Assembly (NCBI GenBank): GCA_964035545.1
Contig: OZ037772.1
Coordinates: forward strand, 7,483,389 to 7,547,388
DNA length: 64,000 bases
Reading direction: 5' to 3'
DNA from: Bugula neritina
Taxonomy: Eukaryota > Bryozoa > Gymnolaemata > Cheilostomatida > Bugulidae
Position 1 is the stretch's first letter, and the number at the start of each line of letters is the position of its first letter. The position numbers and the translations under genes were made by a program. Positions 52,946 through 64,000 of the stretch are shown piece by piece. Under the pieces are notes generated by a model. The model did no database searches. It was not told the origin of the DNA and was given only the letters and a program-made list of their open reading frames with translations.

Positions 52946-54215
52946 ATTCAAATAGCTATAGTCATAGATCTACATACATTTATGCATGTAACAAATCATG
53001 TTTACCTTCCATTTATTCATAGCAAATGCTTTGTTGTGGCTCATTTATTACTGTGCATGTTGATTATTTCAAACATTTAAACCAAGCTTCTTATACTGTG
53101 TGAAGCAAGTTTTAAGTCAACAGAGGAATTAATTCAGCTAATGGAATCAATATATTTTATCTGATTCCACACAGCATAAGTAAACCGAGGACTTTATTTA
53201 ACCACTGAATTCAAATTAAACCTTTAGCTGGTTTATTGTTGTGTGAAAGCAGATAATGTAGACAAGCAATACACTTTTTACATGTGATTTAAAAGATAAG
53301 CTGAATGAATATGTATTGATTACCAACACTGTGTTTAGTCACCTTAAACTTAATCAATGTTATTAATACAATGCAAACAATCATCAACAAAACCAATGAT
53401 GGTGTTGAGTTTTACATTTCATAGATAGTTATTTAACCAGAATATTCAGTATTAGTGTGAAGACGGCCATGCATGGCTGAAAGGTAGAGGACATCTCCAT
53501 ATCCATATAGTTAACTCTGCAGAGTTAGGGGCACTATATATGGTAAGTACAGGAGTGTGTAGGTTGTCTATGTTTGCATGTGTATAAATGTATACAATAT
53601 ATAAAAAGTAATTTAATGCATAATTTGTTTTGGGTTACTGTAAACTGTAGTCCGGCTGTCAACTCGCCTAAAGTTCTGTATTTATTAAATATTATTAATA
53701 CGTCTTCCCCTTTGATCTCACCCTCATTTTAAGGAATTGTATTTGATATCTCACCTAATTTATCTGTTTCTCTACATATTTTCTGTTAGTGAGTAATATA
53801 AATATGATGGAATTAAATAGACAAACCAACTTACACAAACACAGACAAACAGCAAACCTCAAAAGTGTTGTACGTTCAATACCATGGGTGACACGGCCAA
53901 TGCTTCATAAACACGATCATTATAACTCCTTTCAGTGGGCTACTATTTGTTACACACATTATACTCAACTATAAGAATATTCAATATTATTAGGAAATAT
54001 ATATTGCTAATAATCTTTTTTGTGATATTTAATGCTGCCCTGTTCTCCCTTCTAGTTTGTAGCAATGAGTAACCAACTCAGATACTGTATATGTGCTGAG
54101 TTGTAGTATGCCGTATCTATTTTGATACACTGACTTGAAGCTAAACCGTATTTATATTCTATTAACAAAAATATCTTTCGTTTTTAAAAATTGCTTAGTG
54201 TTGAGTTTATAACCA

Positions 54216-54292
54216 GTGACTCCTGTACTGTAATGGTAGCGCACCTGTTTGCAAATTAGAGGTGTTAGATTTGCATCTCAGTGGAGCCAAAA
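54216..54292 (+). tRNA. tRNA-like segment (pseudo-tRNA)
   Basis: TCCTGTACTGTAATGGTAGC followed by GCACCTGTTTGCAAATTAGA and a B-box-like AGATTTGCATCTC resembles a degraded tRNA. The acceptor stem does not close well. A homologous segment occurs at 58389-58460 in the duplicated block. Probably a tRNA-derived repeat, not a functional gene. Confidence 0.35.
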
Positions 54293-54522
54293 GTTATGTA
54301 TATTTATCTAGTTTCAAGCCATCACTTTTTCTTCTGACCATAGTTTTTATTTGATTGGTCCAAATTCTTGGCAGTGCTTAGCAACATGTAAATAATTTTG
54401 TTGTGCAATGCAAAATGAAAAATTGCAAAATAAAAACACCGATGTTAAACAAATTCTATTGTTTCACTGCTATAGTAACTAGAAAGTAAACAAAGGTACC
54501 AAAATAAAAGCATAACAGTAAA

Positions 54523-54864
54523 CCTAGGGCCACACTGTGCGTATTTTCGCATGCGAAAATTGAAACCACAGCTAGCAAAGGTGTCAACTGTAGCGTCAGT
54601 GATGCGTGATAAATAGAGCTTTCATTTTTAAATCGCACTCGTGTTTAATAAATCGCAATTTACTAGAATATAGCACTAAAATAAAAGAATTGGGCTTGCT
54701 AAATAACTACCAGCCAATTAGGTGATGACCACAGAGACGATTCGCACTTGCGTTGAGAATGCTGAGCGACAAGTGCGAATGTTTTCTCAACGCATACAGT
54801 GGACAGCTTTGCTACTCGTGGTTTAAATATTTGCATGCAAAAATACGCACCCTGTGGCCTTAGG
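54523..54864 (+). mobile_element. MITE family 1, copy 3
   Basis: CCTAGGGCCACACTGTGCG at the left and a slightly decayed TGTGGCCTTAGG at the right, with the same 342-bp interior and orientation as 25998-26339. Confidence 0.85.
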
Positions 54865-55236
54865 CTTATTCAGATTAAAGATTTTCATTTTAATGCTGCA
54901 TGAATCTTTTGAATTACAATTGCAGCATTGAATGTAATTGTATATATCCAGGTTTCAACTTTACATCAATTAGCTTCACATCAATAGATATATTTTTGCA
55001 GCTGAAAAATGACATTGCAGGTCCCATTTAATCTTGGCTGATATTTTATTCAGTATATGCCCATTGAATAATAAAGCCAATTTTTTTAAAAAGTTTTTGG
55101 GCTGTTCAAATTGAAAAATTCATCAAAACAAGTGTCTCAACTATTGAATTATATTTGAAACTATGCAAATATTGAACTGGTATATTACAATAAGAAAGCA
55201 GAGTATGTAGACACATCCAACATGTTTTAATAAATA

Positions 55237-55325
55237 TGGCATGGATCTAAAATTATCATGGAGATCAAACTATGGACCTTGTGTTTACTAAGTGTGTGCT
55301 CTAACCACTATGCCATGGATGCTTC
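55237..55325 (-). tRNA. tRNA-like segment, minus strand (pseudo-tRNA)
   Basis: On the minus strand the sequence reads CATGGCATAGTGGTTAGAGC (A-box region) and, after an anticodon-like interval, AGGTCCATAGTTTGATCTCC (B-box region). The stems are imperfect. It is more likely the head of a SINE than a working tRNA. Confidence 0.4.
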
Positions 55326-55794
55326 CAACATTCAACATTCAAAATACCCTACTTTTTATTTGTACAATGCCTCCCTTACATGTAATCTCATATAGGTAGC
55401 ATGATATATCACTTGTCTAGATTTATACTGAACTATTTACATCCCATGAAGTACCCACATTGATAATACACAGAGTCCAGGATCCTTGGTAGGTGTATGT
55501 CTTGTGCTGCCACAGCTTGTTATTTTATCATATAAGGACATTTACAGCTCATACCTGTTGAGTAGGTAAATTAGGGTGGTTTATATACATGTATGTAAAT
55601 ATTGTTATAAATAAGGGAATGAGCACTAGTTTGTGATCAATGTGGTAGGTAAGTAGGCATAGTAGAAAAAGTGAAGGAACAGTGTCTGCTCCATAAACAA
55701 CCGATATATTGAATTTGATCTTAGGTAGGTCAGAATATGGGTTTTGCTGTAATAATATGCTGTGTGTGTGTTGCAACAATGCACTGCAGCATAA

Positions 55795-55821
55795 TGTATA
55801 TATATATATATATATATATAT
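55795..55821. repeat. (TA)n microsatellite
   Basis: A short pure TA run near the left edge of the second intergenic duplicated block. Confidence 0.85.
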
Positions 55822-56149
55822 GATATTTTAAGGTGATGGTATTTGTATACAGTTAATAACTCTCATGTTTACCTTCCATTCATTTCTAGCCAGTGCTTTG
55901 TTGTGGCTCATTTATTACTGTGGGTGTTGTGATTATTTCAAACATTTAAATCAAGTTTCTATTGTGTGAGACAAGTAGCCCAGCAACAGAATTTATACAG
56001 CTATTGGTATCAATACGTTTTATATTATTACACATGCTTAAGTAAACAGAAGAATGTATATATTATATAACTACTGGATTCAATCAGACCTTTGAGCTAG
56101 TTTATTGTTCTGCAAAAGCAGAGCATGTAGACCGGTAAACATACAAAAA

Positions 56150-57251
56150 ACACATTGCTAGGTCCCACCTTGTTCCTAATATATATCAACGATCTTTGCG
56201 AAACCTTAAAATATGTAACACCAATTTTATATGCGGACGATACTAACTTATTTCTAAAATCAAAAAATTTAAACAATGAATATGATAAAATCTCTTCTGA
56301 TCTTAAAAGACTGTGTGAATGGTGCCAGATAAATAAGCTAACAATTAATTATGAAAAAACATCTTACATTATTTTTAAGAATTATCAAAATAAGTTCCAA
56401 TTTAATTTAAAATTAACAATAAACGACAAACCAATAACAGCAGTTGACGAAGTAAAATTTTTAGGTGTGATAATTGATAGAAATTTAAACTGGTCATCCC
56501 ACATTCAGAAAATATTATTAAATCTTCGACCGATTTCGGGACTTTTTTATCGTTTAAATGCATTCGCTCCTAAAAAAATTTTGATCATGTTATACTATTC
56601 ACTTATACATTCCAGGCTGTGCTACTCTATAGAATCCTGGGGAAATGCATCCAGGGTCCATCTTGATAAAGTGATAAAATTTCAAAAGAAAATTGTCCGA
56701 ATAATTCACCGCAAGCCTTTTGGATACCATTCTAAAGACCTGTTTAGGAAATCAGACATTTTACCAGTTGACAAGTTGTACAAGTACAAACTGCTGATTA
56801 AAGCTCATAAAATCTTCTATTCAGAAAGCTTTTTGACACACTCTCACTATACTACTCGTCATCAGTTGCAATCTCTTCCTGTTCCATTTTATTCCTCATT
56901 TGCTGGTCAACGCACCTCAAATTTTGTAATATCTGCACTGTGGAATAAGTTGCCTAAATCTTTAAAGATTACACAGCCACTTGGTAAATTTAAAGTGGAA
57001 TTGAGGCATCACCTCCACTCTATTGAGTGATCTGTGGTGCCTTGTATGGTAATGCCAACATTGGGCCCGCGTACCACTAGCCATGCTATTTCGCACTGGG
57101 CCTCATCATCATTTCCGACAGCTTATTTTGATATACTGTTATTTGTTACTATGTTTCTTTTCTAATTGCTTGTTCTGCTCTTGTAAATTATCCTAGTTGT
57201 AAAACACTATGTTATGATGAAAATAAAACACACACACACACACACACACAA
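56150..57251 (+). mobile_element. 5'-truncated non-LTR retrotransposon with (AC)n tail
   Basis: An open frame of about 290 codons (56155-57030) starts without an ATG and encodes the C-terminal half of a reverse transcriptase: GPTLFLIYINDL, then the catalytic ILYADDTNLF box, FLGVIIDRNLNW, SRLCYSIESWGNA and a C-terminal ALWNKLPKSL. A roughly 200-base 3' UTR follows and ends in GAAAATAAAACACACAC with an (AC)n tail. The layout suits a LINE of the Jockey/CR1/RTE type truncated during insertion. The frame is intact in this piece, suggesting a fairly young copy. It splits an intergenic duplicated block. Confidence 0.85.
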
Positions 57252-58388
57252 TATACTTGTTAAATATTATTTTGAGTATAAGCTGAAAGAATAAATGAAT
57301 ATACATTAGTTACCTATAGTCACTTTACACTTCATAATATATTACTAATGCAGTGCAAACAATCATCAACAAATCCAGTGGTGCTGCTCATTTTTTTCAT
57401 TTTCTAGAATGTTATTAAAACAGAATGTTCAGTATTAGTGTGAAGACTGCCATGCATGGTTGAAAAGTAGAGGATATCTCCATATATATAGCCTATAGTT
57501 AAATTTTTGTTATGTTACTAATACAGTGTAAAGAATTATCAACAAATCTAATAACAATGTTATTTTTTTGCATTTTACAGAGAGCTATTTAAACAGAATA
57601 TTCAGTGTTAGTGTGAAGACGGTCATGTATGTATGAAAGGTAGAGGACATCTTCATATGCATATAGCTAAATCTGCACTTTATGTGGTAAGTATAGGAGT
57701 GTATTGTTTGTCTATGTTTGTGTATAAATGTATACAGCATATAAATTAGTTATATAATATATGTATAAACTGCTTTAAGTTACTGTAGACTGTAAACTGT
57801 CTAGTCTGACTGTCAACTCACTTAAAGTTATGTATTTATTAAATAATAATCACAGCTCTTCTTACTAGATTCCACCCTTATTTGAGGGAACTATTTTTTC
57901 ACTTCCTAATTAGTTCATATGCATCCCTTCATCTTCTATCTACTAGTTCCCAAGATAAATATGATGGAATCTAATAGACACACATAGTTTACATACACAA
58001 ACAAACAGAAACGTCCAACCTTACAAGATTTTTACATTCAATGCCATGGGTGACATGTCCAATGCTTCATAAACACACTAATAATAACTCCTTTCAGAGA
58101 GCTACTACTTGTAACACACATTATACTAAACTTTTATACAATTATCAAATATCATTAGAAAATATATTGCTGGTACACCTGTCACCTGCTTGTGATCTTT
58201 ATTGCTGCGCTTCTGTGTCTTCCAGTTTGTAGCAACCAGTAAACAACTCAAATACTATATACATGTGTTGAGTTGTAGCGTAGCCATATACTCATGCAAG
58301 ACAATTTTTAATGAAATATCACATTTATATTCTATCAACAAAAATATCTTTAGTTGTTAAAACTTCCTTAGTTTTGAGTTTACCCACT

Positions 58389-58460
58389 GTTCCCTGTAGT
58401 GTAATGGCAGTGTACCTGCTTGAAAGTTGGAGTTCTTTGGTTTAAATCTCAGTGAGGGGC
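58389..58460 (+). tRNA. tRNA-like segment (pseudo-tRNA), second copy
   Basis: CCCTGTAGTGTAATGGCAGT with GTACCTGCTTGAAAGTTGG and TTTAAATCTCAGTGAGGGG corresponds to the segment at 54216-54292. It leads directly into a (TA)n tract, a common SINE-type tail. Not expected to be functional. Confidence 0.35.
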
Positions 58461-58465
58461 AAAAG

Positions 58466-58467
<2 letters not shown>

Positions 58468-58534
<67 letters not shown>
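58468..58534. repeat. (TA)n microsatellite
   Basis: A pure TA tract of about 66 bases, with a second short run at 58629-58654. Confidence 0.95.
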
Positions 58535-58537
<3 letters not shown>

Positions 58538-59377
58538 CAATCTGTGGACAGCAGCTGTTTCGGGGTTTGTTTCCTCATCAGCGCAGAACAGAGTACCATG
58601 ACCCACACCTTTGCAATAGTAGAAACTATATATATATATATATATACATATATATTCAGATTTCAACTTTTTATCGACAAACCTTCCATGCGTAGGTATA
58701 TTTTGCAGCTGAAAAGTGACATTGTAGCTTTTATTTAATTTTGGCCACTATTTTATTCTGTATATGTGCATTGAATAACAAAAGAATTTGTTTAACTAAT
58801 GGAATCAATAAATTTTATTTTATTCCACAGGCATAAGTAAACAGAGGAGTTTATTTACCTACTGAACTCAATGCGTATATAGTTTTGGGTTGCTGTAAAC
58901 TGTATAGTCCGGCTGTCAACTTAAATTAAAGTTAAGTATTCAGTAAAAATCAATCCTATACTTCTCACTAGATTTCATCTAGTCTTGGATTTGAACCTCA
59001 GTGGAGGCAAAAATTATATATATCTAGTTTAAACTTATCACTTTTTATTCTAACCATAGTTCTAATTCGATTGCTAAAAGTTATTGGCAGTGCTTATAGC
59101 CACATGTAAATAATTTTGTTGTGCAATGCAAAATGGAAAATGAAAAGTAAAAACACCGATGTTAAACAAATTCTAATGTATCACTGCTATAGTGTGTAGA
59201 AAGTGAACAAAGATGCCCTGGGAAAAGCATTTTAGTTTTAGTAACTCAGAGTAAATCTCTTCATTTCAATGCCGGATCTTTCAAATTACAATTGAAGTAT
59301 TGAATGTACATGTATATATTCAGGTTTCAACTTCAGATCAATGAGCTTCAGATACATGTATAGGTATATTTTTGCAG

Positions 59378-59382
<5 letters not shown>

Positions 59383-59431
<49 letters not shown>
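59383..59431. repeat. (TA)n microsatellite at duplication edge
   Basis: A TA tract that, like 43919-44051, lies immediately left of the TTCTGGCAAAACTGTG start of the duplicated upstream block. Confidence 0.92.
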
Positions 59432-59435
<4 letters not shown>

Positions 59436-60707
59436 TGGCAAAACTGTGTGTTTATTAAAAGCTAGCTTGGCATGAATAGTTGAAAACAAAATTTTTTACT
59501 ACCCAGTATTTTGACATAAACTAACAAAAAGCATAAAATAAACCTTCTCACTTTATCACTTTTTCAAGATTATGGAATGTGCATGTTTGCTAGTATCATA
59601 TACTTTTTTTGTTTTTTTTGTTTGTTTTTATTTTGTCATAGTCGAAAAAAAATTAATTGAGAAAAAAATAAACAAAATGACAGGGCCTATGGTGCAATAG
59701 CGCTGTAGCTAGTCGAGGCACCGAGCCATGAATGGTTGACAGTTATATAAAATTTTTGTTTAGGTTTTTGGAAGTTTTAGCAACTTAAAAGGTATTATTT
59801 TCTTATCTGGAAACTTGCCATTAGATGGTCTCTCAGGGCAAGTTTGAAACCAGCCTCCCTCCCCACAGCACGAATAGAACTAGGCAATTTATTCCATAGC
59901 GACGAACATTGGAATTCTACTCTTCGTGACCTGCAGCAGTTGATGATGGAGGAGTTTGTAGGCTGAACTCTGAAAAACTTGTAGGATAGTTATGTGTGAG
60001 ATGTTTTAGTTGAGAATAGTAAAGTTTATGTGAGAGCAGTATTAGTTTGAATTTGTGTAGAGTGTGAATAGGCATGATTGAAGAACTAAGAAACAGTGGT
60101 TTAGATCGGGAAAGGTGATGCTTTTTATATATAATTCTCAGTATTTTCTTTTGCAGTAAATGTAGTGGTTCAAGATAAATGTTTGCTGCATTACCCCACG
60201 ATTCTAGGCAATATGTTAATTTAGAATTTACAAAAGAGTTTTATATTTGTATTATCAAAATCATATGAGTTTTCAAGTTGAAACAATAATTTGTGGAACC
60301 ACATTACATCTGGAATAGACAAACTTTGACATTATAGCGCAGGGCACTTGTTTATTACTTCTTTCAAGAAATATGCACCATGCATTCAATCTAGTGTTAT
60401 ATTTTTTTCAAACTTTACGAGTTTTAAATTCATAAAGCAAAATGTTAAACTGCACTACATATATTGAGAAACAGAATTTTGCATAAAGATGGAAATTTGT
60501 TATGAAAAATGCATTTCCTAATAATATGCATACATGTAGTAACCTACACCTGTTTTTGTTGCAAATTGCTAGTATCATACTATAATTTTTATTTTTAATA
60601 CCTATACAAGCAAGATAATCTATCAACTTAAAAATAATTGTTCTCAAGTCTTTCAAATACCACAGCAGTTACTTTTACAGGGAAATGTGGAAGTAATAAG
60701 GTAGGAA
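59432..60707 (+). repeat. Segmental duplicate B: upstream region of copy 3
   Basis: Near-identical to 44052-45325, including the non-LTR remnant on the minus strand (59650-60265) and the TTACTTTTACAG acceptor before the ATG. Confidence 0.92.
59650..60265 (-). mobile_element. 3' fragment of non-LTR retrotransposon (duplicate copy)
   Basis: The same insertion as 44290-44900, carried along in the segmental duplication, since flanks and truncation point agree. It is therefore not an independent insertion. Confidence 0.75.
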
Positions 60708-63700
60708 ATGGCAGAGAGAACACTACACAACGTCTCTAACCAAAAAGAAGCTCGGCTTCTGGTAGAGTCAGTGAAACTAGAGGAAAAAAGAGATTATATA
60801 CTCTATGTTGATGAGAACATGCAAACAGCTCTGCATTTTCTGGCTTACAACGATAGAGTTGATGTAGTAAACTATCTCTGTGAACTATTTCCAAAATTTG
60901 ACAAACTGCTACTAGCTAAGGATGCAAGCGAGAGAACAGCTTTGCATTATGCTAAAACAAAATTGATGGCAGAAATACTAGTAGAGTCCGTTTCACCTGA
61001 GAAGCAAAAGGAATTCATCTTTTCTGCTGATAACAATTATTGTACAGCATTACACATCGCTGCTGACAATGGTAGAACAGATGTGGTAGAGTATCTCTGT
61101 AGTTTACCAGTAAAAGATGAACTGCTGTTTGCAAGAGATAATAGAGGCTGGACAGCCCTTCATTATTCCTCAAATCAGAAAATAGCCCAATTGCTTGTAG
61201 AGTCACTGAAATCGGAAAAACAGAGATACTTTATATACATGGTAAACAATAATAAATCTACTGCTTTGCATGCAGCTGCTTACAAGGGTAGAGCTGATGT
61301 AGTAGAATATTTCTGTAGCTTACCAGAAAAAGATAAACTGCTGATAGCAAAAAATAGCGCAGGCTGGACAGCCCTTCATCTTTCTTCAAACCACAAGATT
61401 GCTCAAACACTTGTAGAGTCAGTCACACTTGACAAAAGAATGGATTTTGTATTATCAGTTGCTGATTATCAGCTTACAGCATTACATGTAGCTGCTAGCA
61501 ATGGTAGAACAGATGTAGTAGAGTATCTCTCTAGTTTACCAGAGAAAGATGAGTTAGTATTAGCAAAAGATATCAAAGGCTGGACAGCCCTTCATTATTC
61601 TTCAAATCAAAATATTGCTCAATCACTTGTAGAGACAGTCACACGTGAGAGTTGGAGAAATTTTATATTGTCAGTTACCAATGATCAGCAGACTGTATTG
61701 CATGTAGCTGCTTACAATGGTAGAACAGATGTAGTAGAATATCTCTGTAGTTTACCAGTAAAAGAAGATCTGCTGTTTGCAGAAAATGACAAAGGCTGGA
61801 CAGCCCTTCACTTTTCATCTAATCGGAAGATTGCACAATTACTTGTAGAGTCAGTCACATCTGATAGACAGAAAGAGTTTACATTATCAGTTACCAAGGA
61901 TAAGGTTACAGCACTATATGCAGCGGCTTACAATGGTATAACAGATGTGGTAGGATATCTCTGTAGTTTACCAGTGAAAGATGATCTGCTGTTTGCAGAA
62001 GATGACCAAGGCTGGACAGCCCTTCACGCTTCATCTAATCAGAGGGTTGCACAATTACTTGTAGAGTCAGTCACATCTGAAAGACAAAAAGAGTTTATAT
62101 TATTCGGTAGCAAAGATAAGCTCACAGCATTACATGCAGCGGCTTACAAGGGTAAAACAGACGTGGTAGGATATCTCTGTAGTCTACCACTGAAAGATGA
62201 TCTGCTGTTAGCAAGAGATGACACAGGTTGGACAGCCCTTCATTATTCGTCAAACCACAAAATTGCTCAAACAATTGCAGAGTCACTCACATCTGACAAA
62301 AAAAGGGATTTTATATTATCAGTTACTGATGATCAGCTCACAGCATTACATGTAGCTGCTGGCAATGATAGAACAGATGTAGTGGAATATCTCTGTAGTT
62401 TACCAGTAAAAGATGATCTGCTGTTTGCAGAAGATGACCAAGGCTGGACAGCCCTTCATTTTTCATCTAATCAGAAGATCGCCCAATTACTTGTAGAGTC
62501 AGTCTCACCTGAAAAACAGAAGAAATTTTTGCTATCACTTACTGAGAAAAGAGTTACAGTATTACATGTAGCTGCTAGCAAGGGTAGAACAGATGTAGTG
62601 GAATATCTCTGTAGTTTACCAGTGAAAGATGAATTGCTGTTTGCAAAAAATGACAAAGGCTGGACAGCCCTTCATTTTTCATCTAATCAGAAGATCGCCC
62701 AATTACTTGTAGAGTCAGTCTCACCTGAAAAACAGAAGAGATTTTTGCTATCACTTACTGAGAAAAGAGTTACAGTATTACATGTAGCTGCTAGCAAGGG
62801 TAGAACAGATGTAGTGGAATATCTCTGTAGTTTACCAGTAAAAGATGAACTGTTGCTAGCAAGAGATAACAAAGGTTGGACAGCCCTTCATTATTCGTCA
62901 AATCAAAAGATCGCTCAATTACTTGTAGAGTCAGTCTCACCTGAAAAACAGAAGAGATTTTTGCTATCACTTACTGAGAAAAGAGTTACAGTGTTACATG
63001 AAGCTGCTAGCAAGGGTAGAACAGATGTAGTGGAATATCTCTGTAGTTTACCAGAGAAAGATGATCTGCTGTTTGCAGAAGATGACCAAGGCTGCACAGC
63101 CCTTCATTTTTCATCTAATCAGAAGATCGCCCAATTACTTGTAGAGTCAGTCTCACCTGAAAAACAGAAGAGATTTTTGCTATCACTTACTGAGAAAAGA
63201 GTTACAGTATTACATGTAGCTGCTAGCAAGGGTAGAACAGATGTAGTGGAATATCTCTGTAGTTTACCTGTAAAAGATGAACTGTTGCTAGCAAGAGATA
63301 AAGAAGGCTGGACAGCTCTTCATCGTTCGTCAAATGAGAAGATTTCACAGTCACTTGTAGAGTCACTTAAGCCTGACAGACAGAGATACTTTGTCTACAT
63401 GATTACCATTTACATAGAAACTGCTTTGCATTTAGCTGCTTCCAATGGAAAAGCTGATGTAGTGAAGTATCTCTGTAAGCTATATCCAGATGAGTTGCCA
63501 CTAAAGAAGGATCTATTTGGCAATACTGCATTGCATCTTTCTGAAAATGTAGAAAGTGCAAAAGCAATTTTGCACTCTGTAACACATGCGCAACAGAAGC
63601 ACCTGCTTAGTGTTGTTAACACTTTTGATCGCACAGCACTACATGAAGCTGTCGCTGTAAGAAAGACAGAAGTAGTGAAATATATTTGCAGTTTATATTC

Positions 63701-64000
63701 AAATATTGGAAAAGTTATTTGCACACAGGATAAATATGGTAGCACCATTTTGCACTCTGTTTGTGACAAAAGTACAGCTGAACTGCTCATAGGATTTGTA
63801 AGCTTAGAAAATAGAGAAAAAGTTTTATTTACTGTCGACAACCATGGCCAAACGCTATTACATAGAGCTTCCAAATATGGTAGAACTGGTGTGATGGAAT
63901 TCTTTTGCAGCATCAATACAACTGGTGATAGACTCATACTGGCAAAAGATAACGATGGTAGCACTGTTTTACATTATGCTGCTAATAAAGAAATCGCCAA
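60708..64000 (+). CDS. Ankyrin-array protein, copy 3 (partial; caspase part beyond window)
   Basis: The ATG at 60708 opens a frame with no stop to the window end (1097 codons plus two bases, ending in an ankyrin repeat). The first 28 or so codons (MAERTLHNVSNQ...) nearly repeat copy 2. I count at least 30 ankyrin repeats, again alternating TALHVAA and TALHFSS/TALHYSS types in a 72-aa module. Late repeats (from about 63410) become diverged, as they do near the end of the array in copies 1 and 2, so the array is probably approaching its C-terminal part. The upstream 1.3 kb is duplicated from copy 2. By analogy the next exons should encode the degenerate and catalytic caspase units, but none is visible here, so this is a prediction only. 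Confidence 0.85.
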   Translation, partial: MAERTLHNVSNQKEARLLVESVKLEEKRDYILYVDENMQTALHFLAYNDRVDVVNYLCELFPKFDKLLLAKDASERTALHYAKTKLMAEILVESVSPEKQKEFIFSADNNYCTALHIAADNGRTDVVEYLCSLPVKDELLFARDNRGWTALHYSSNQKIAQLLVESLKSEKQRYFIYMVNNNKSTALHAAAYKGRADVVEYFCSLPEKDKLLIAKNSAGWTALHLSSNHKIAQTLVESVTLDKRMDFVLSVADYQLTALHVAASNGRTDVVEYLSSLPEKDELVLAKDIKGWTALHYSSNQNIAQSLVETVTRESWRNFILSVTNDQQTVLHVAAYNGRTDVVEYLCSLPVKEDLLFAENDKGWTALHFSSNRKIAQLLVESVTSDRQKEFTLSVTKDKVTALYAAAYNGITDVVGYLCSLPVKDDLLFAEDDQGWTALHASSNQRVAQLLVESVTSERQKEFILFGSKDKLTALHAAAYKGKTDVVGYLCSLPLKDDLLLARDDTGWTALHYSSNHKIAQTIAESLTSDKKRDFILSVTDDQLTALHVAAGNDRTDVVEYLCSLPVKDDLLFAEDDQGWTALHFSSNQKIAQLLVESVSPEKQKKFLLSLTEKRVTVLHVAASKGRTDVVEYLCSLPVKDELLFAKNDKGWTALHFSSNQKIAQLLVESVSPEKQKRFLLSLTEKRVTVLHVAASKGRTDVVEYLCSLPVKDELLLARDNKGWTALHYSSNQKIAQLLVESVSPEKQKRFLLSLTEKRVTVLHEAASKGRTDVVEYLCSLPEKDDLLFAEDDQGCTALHFSSNQKIAQLLVESVSPEKQKRFLLSLTEKRVTVLHVAASKGRTDVVEYLCSLPVKDELLLARDKEGWTALHRSSNEKISQSLVESLKPDRQRYFVYMITIYIETALHLAASNGKADVVKYLCKLYPDELPLKKDLFGNTALHLSENVESAKAILHSVTHAQQKHLLSVVNTFDRTALHEAVAVRKTEVVKYICSLYSNIGKVICTQDKYGSTILHSVCDKSTAELLIGFVSLENREKVLFTVDNHGQTLLHRASKYGRTGVMEFFCSINTTGDRLILAKDNDGSTVLHYAANKEIA
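62500..63370 (+). repeat. Four near-identical 216-bp ankyrin modules in copy 3
   Basis: GAAAAACAGAAGAGATTTTT recurs at about 62512 (one mismatch), 62728, 62944 and 63160, exactly 216 bp apart, with the following TGCTATCACTTACTGAGAAA and CTAGCAAGGGTAGAACAG also repeated. The units differ at few positions. Confidence 0.92.

Larger units (their letters stand above)
52985..54990 (+). repeat. Intergenic duplicated block, copy A
   Basis: Landmarks shared in order with 55855-58740 include CTTTGTTGTGGCTCATTTAT, GTGTGAAGACGGCCATGCAT, TAGAGGACATCTCCATAT, AAGTTCTGTATTTATTAAAT-like sequence, CCAATGCTTCATAAACAC and a tRNA-like segment. The MITE at 54523-54864 is only in this copy. Confidence 0.7.
55855..58740 (+). 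repeat. Intergenic duplicated block, copy B
   Basis: It matches 52985-54990 in order but is interrupted by the non-LTR element at 56150-57251. The GTGTGAAGAC...CATG motif occurs twice within it (about 57440 and 57612), so a smaller internal duplication followed. A further partial copy of the tail lies at 58820-59370. Confidence 0.65.
51484..60707. other. 9-kb spacer between ankyrin-caspase copies 2 and 3
   Basis: No host gene is supported. It contains a SINE (52800-52945), repeated intergenic blocks (52985-54990, 55855-58740, 58820-59370), a MITE (54523-54864), tRNA-like segments, a 5'-truncated non-LTR element (56150-57251), several (TA)n runs and the duplicated upstream block of copy 3 (59432-60707). 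An AATAAA at about 51848 could serve copy 2. Confidence 0.55.

Overview
The window reads as nuclear DNA of an invertebrate animal. It is AT-rich, its genes have many introns with GT/AG boundaries that I could phase by hand, it is full of microsatellites and transposon remnants, and the protein families (PIH1D1, caspase, cysteine-rich GCC2/GCC3 repeats) are metazoan. Phylum cannot be fixed from the sequence alone.

Region 1 (1-13085, minus strand): 19 phase-consistent exons of a large extracellular-type protein made of short cysteine repeats (CPAGYYC / C-x-x-GTY type, Ephrin_rec_like/GCC2_GCC3). Both gene ends are missing: the 3' end lies beyond base 1, and no 5' exon was found between 13086 and 14834. 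Introns hold minisatellites, a tRNA-derived SINE and a minus-strand solo LTR.

Region 2 (14835-16617, plus): a complete three-exon PIH1D1 gene, the R2TP co-chaperone subunit, 317 aa.

Region 3 (16618-27400): no host gene seen. It holds a probable solo LTR and a full but decayed LTR retrotransposon (20204-25608, TSD CATG) with a broken gag, protease, RT and RNase H, no visible integrase, and an extra C2H2-finger reading frame before the 3' LTR.

Region 4 (27405-64000, plus): the main interest. Three tandem paralogues encode very long ankyrin-repeat arrays, and in the two copies whose 3' ends are visible the array is spliced to a caspase-like protease. Copy 1 (2023 aa, about 39 ankyrin repeats) and copy 2 (1439 aa, about 23 repeats) share an identical seven-exon plan: one giant ankyrin exon, then six small exons. 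The small exons encode a degenerate caspase fragment that lacks both catalytic residues, followed by a caspase-like domain that keeps the His (LSHG) and Cys (SYCRG). Copy 3 starts at 60708 and stays open to the window end (at least 30 repeats), so its caspase part is not seen. The arrays are built from a 72-aa (216-bp) two-repeat module, and copy number differs by whole modules. Intergenic DNA between copies holds duplicated blocks, two MITE families, non-LTR retrotransposon 3' fragments and long (TA)n tracts. By analogy the proteins could be ankyrin-sensed protease effectors of immunity or cell death, but that role is inference.
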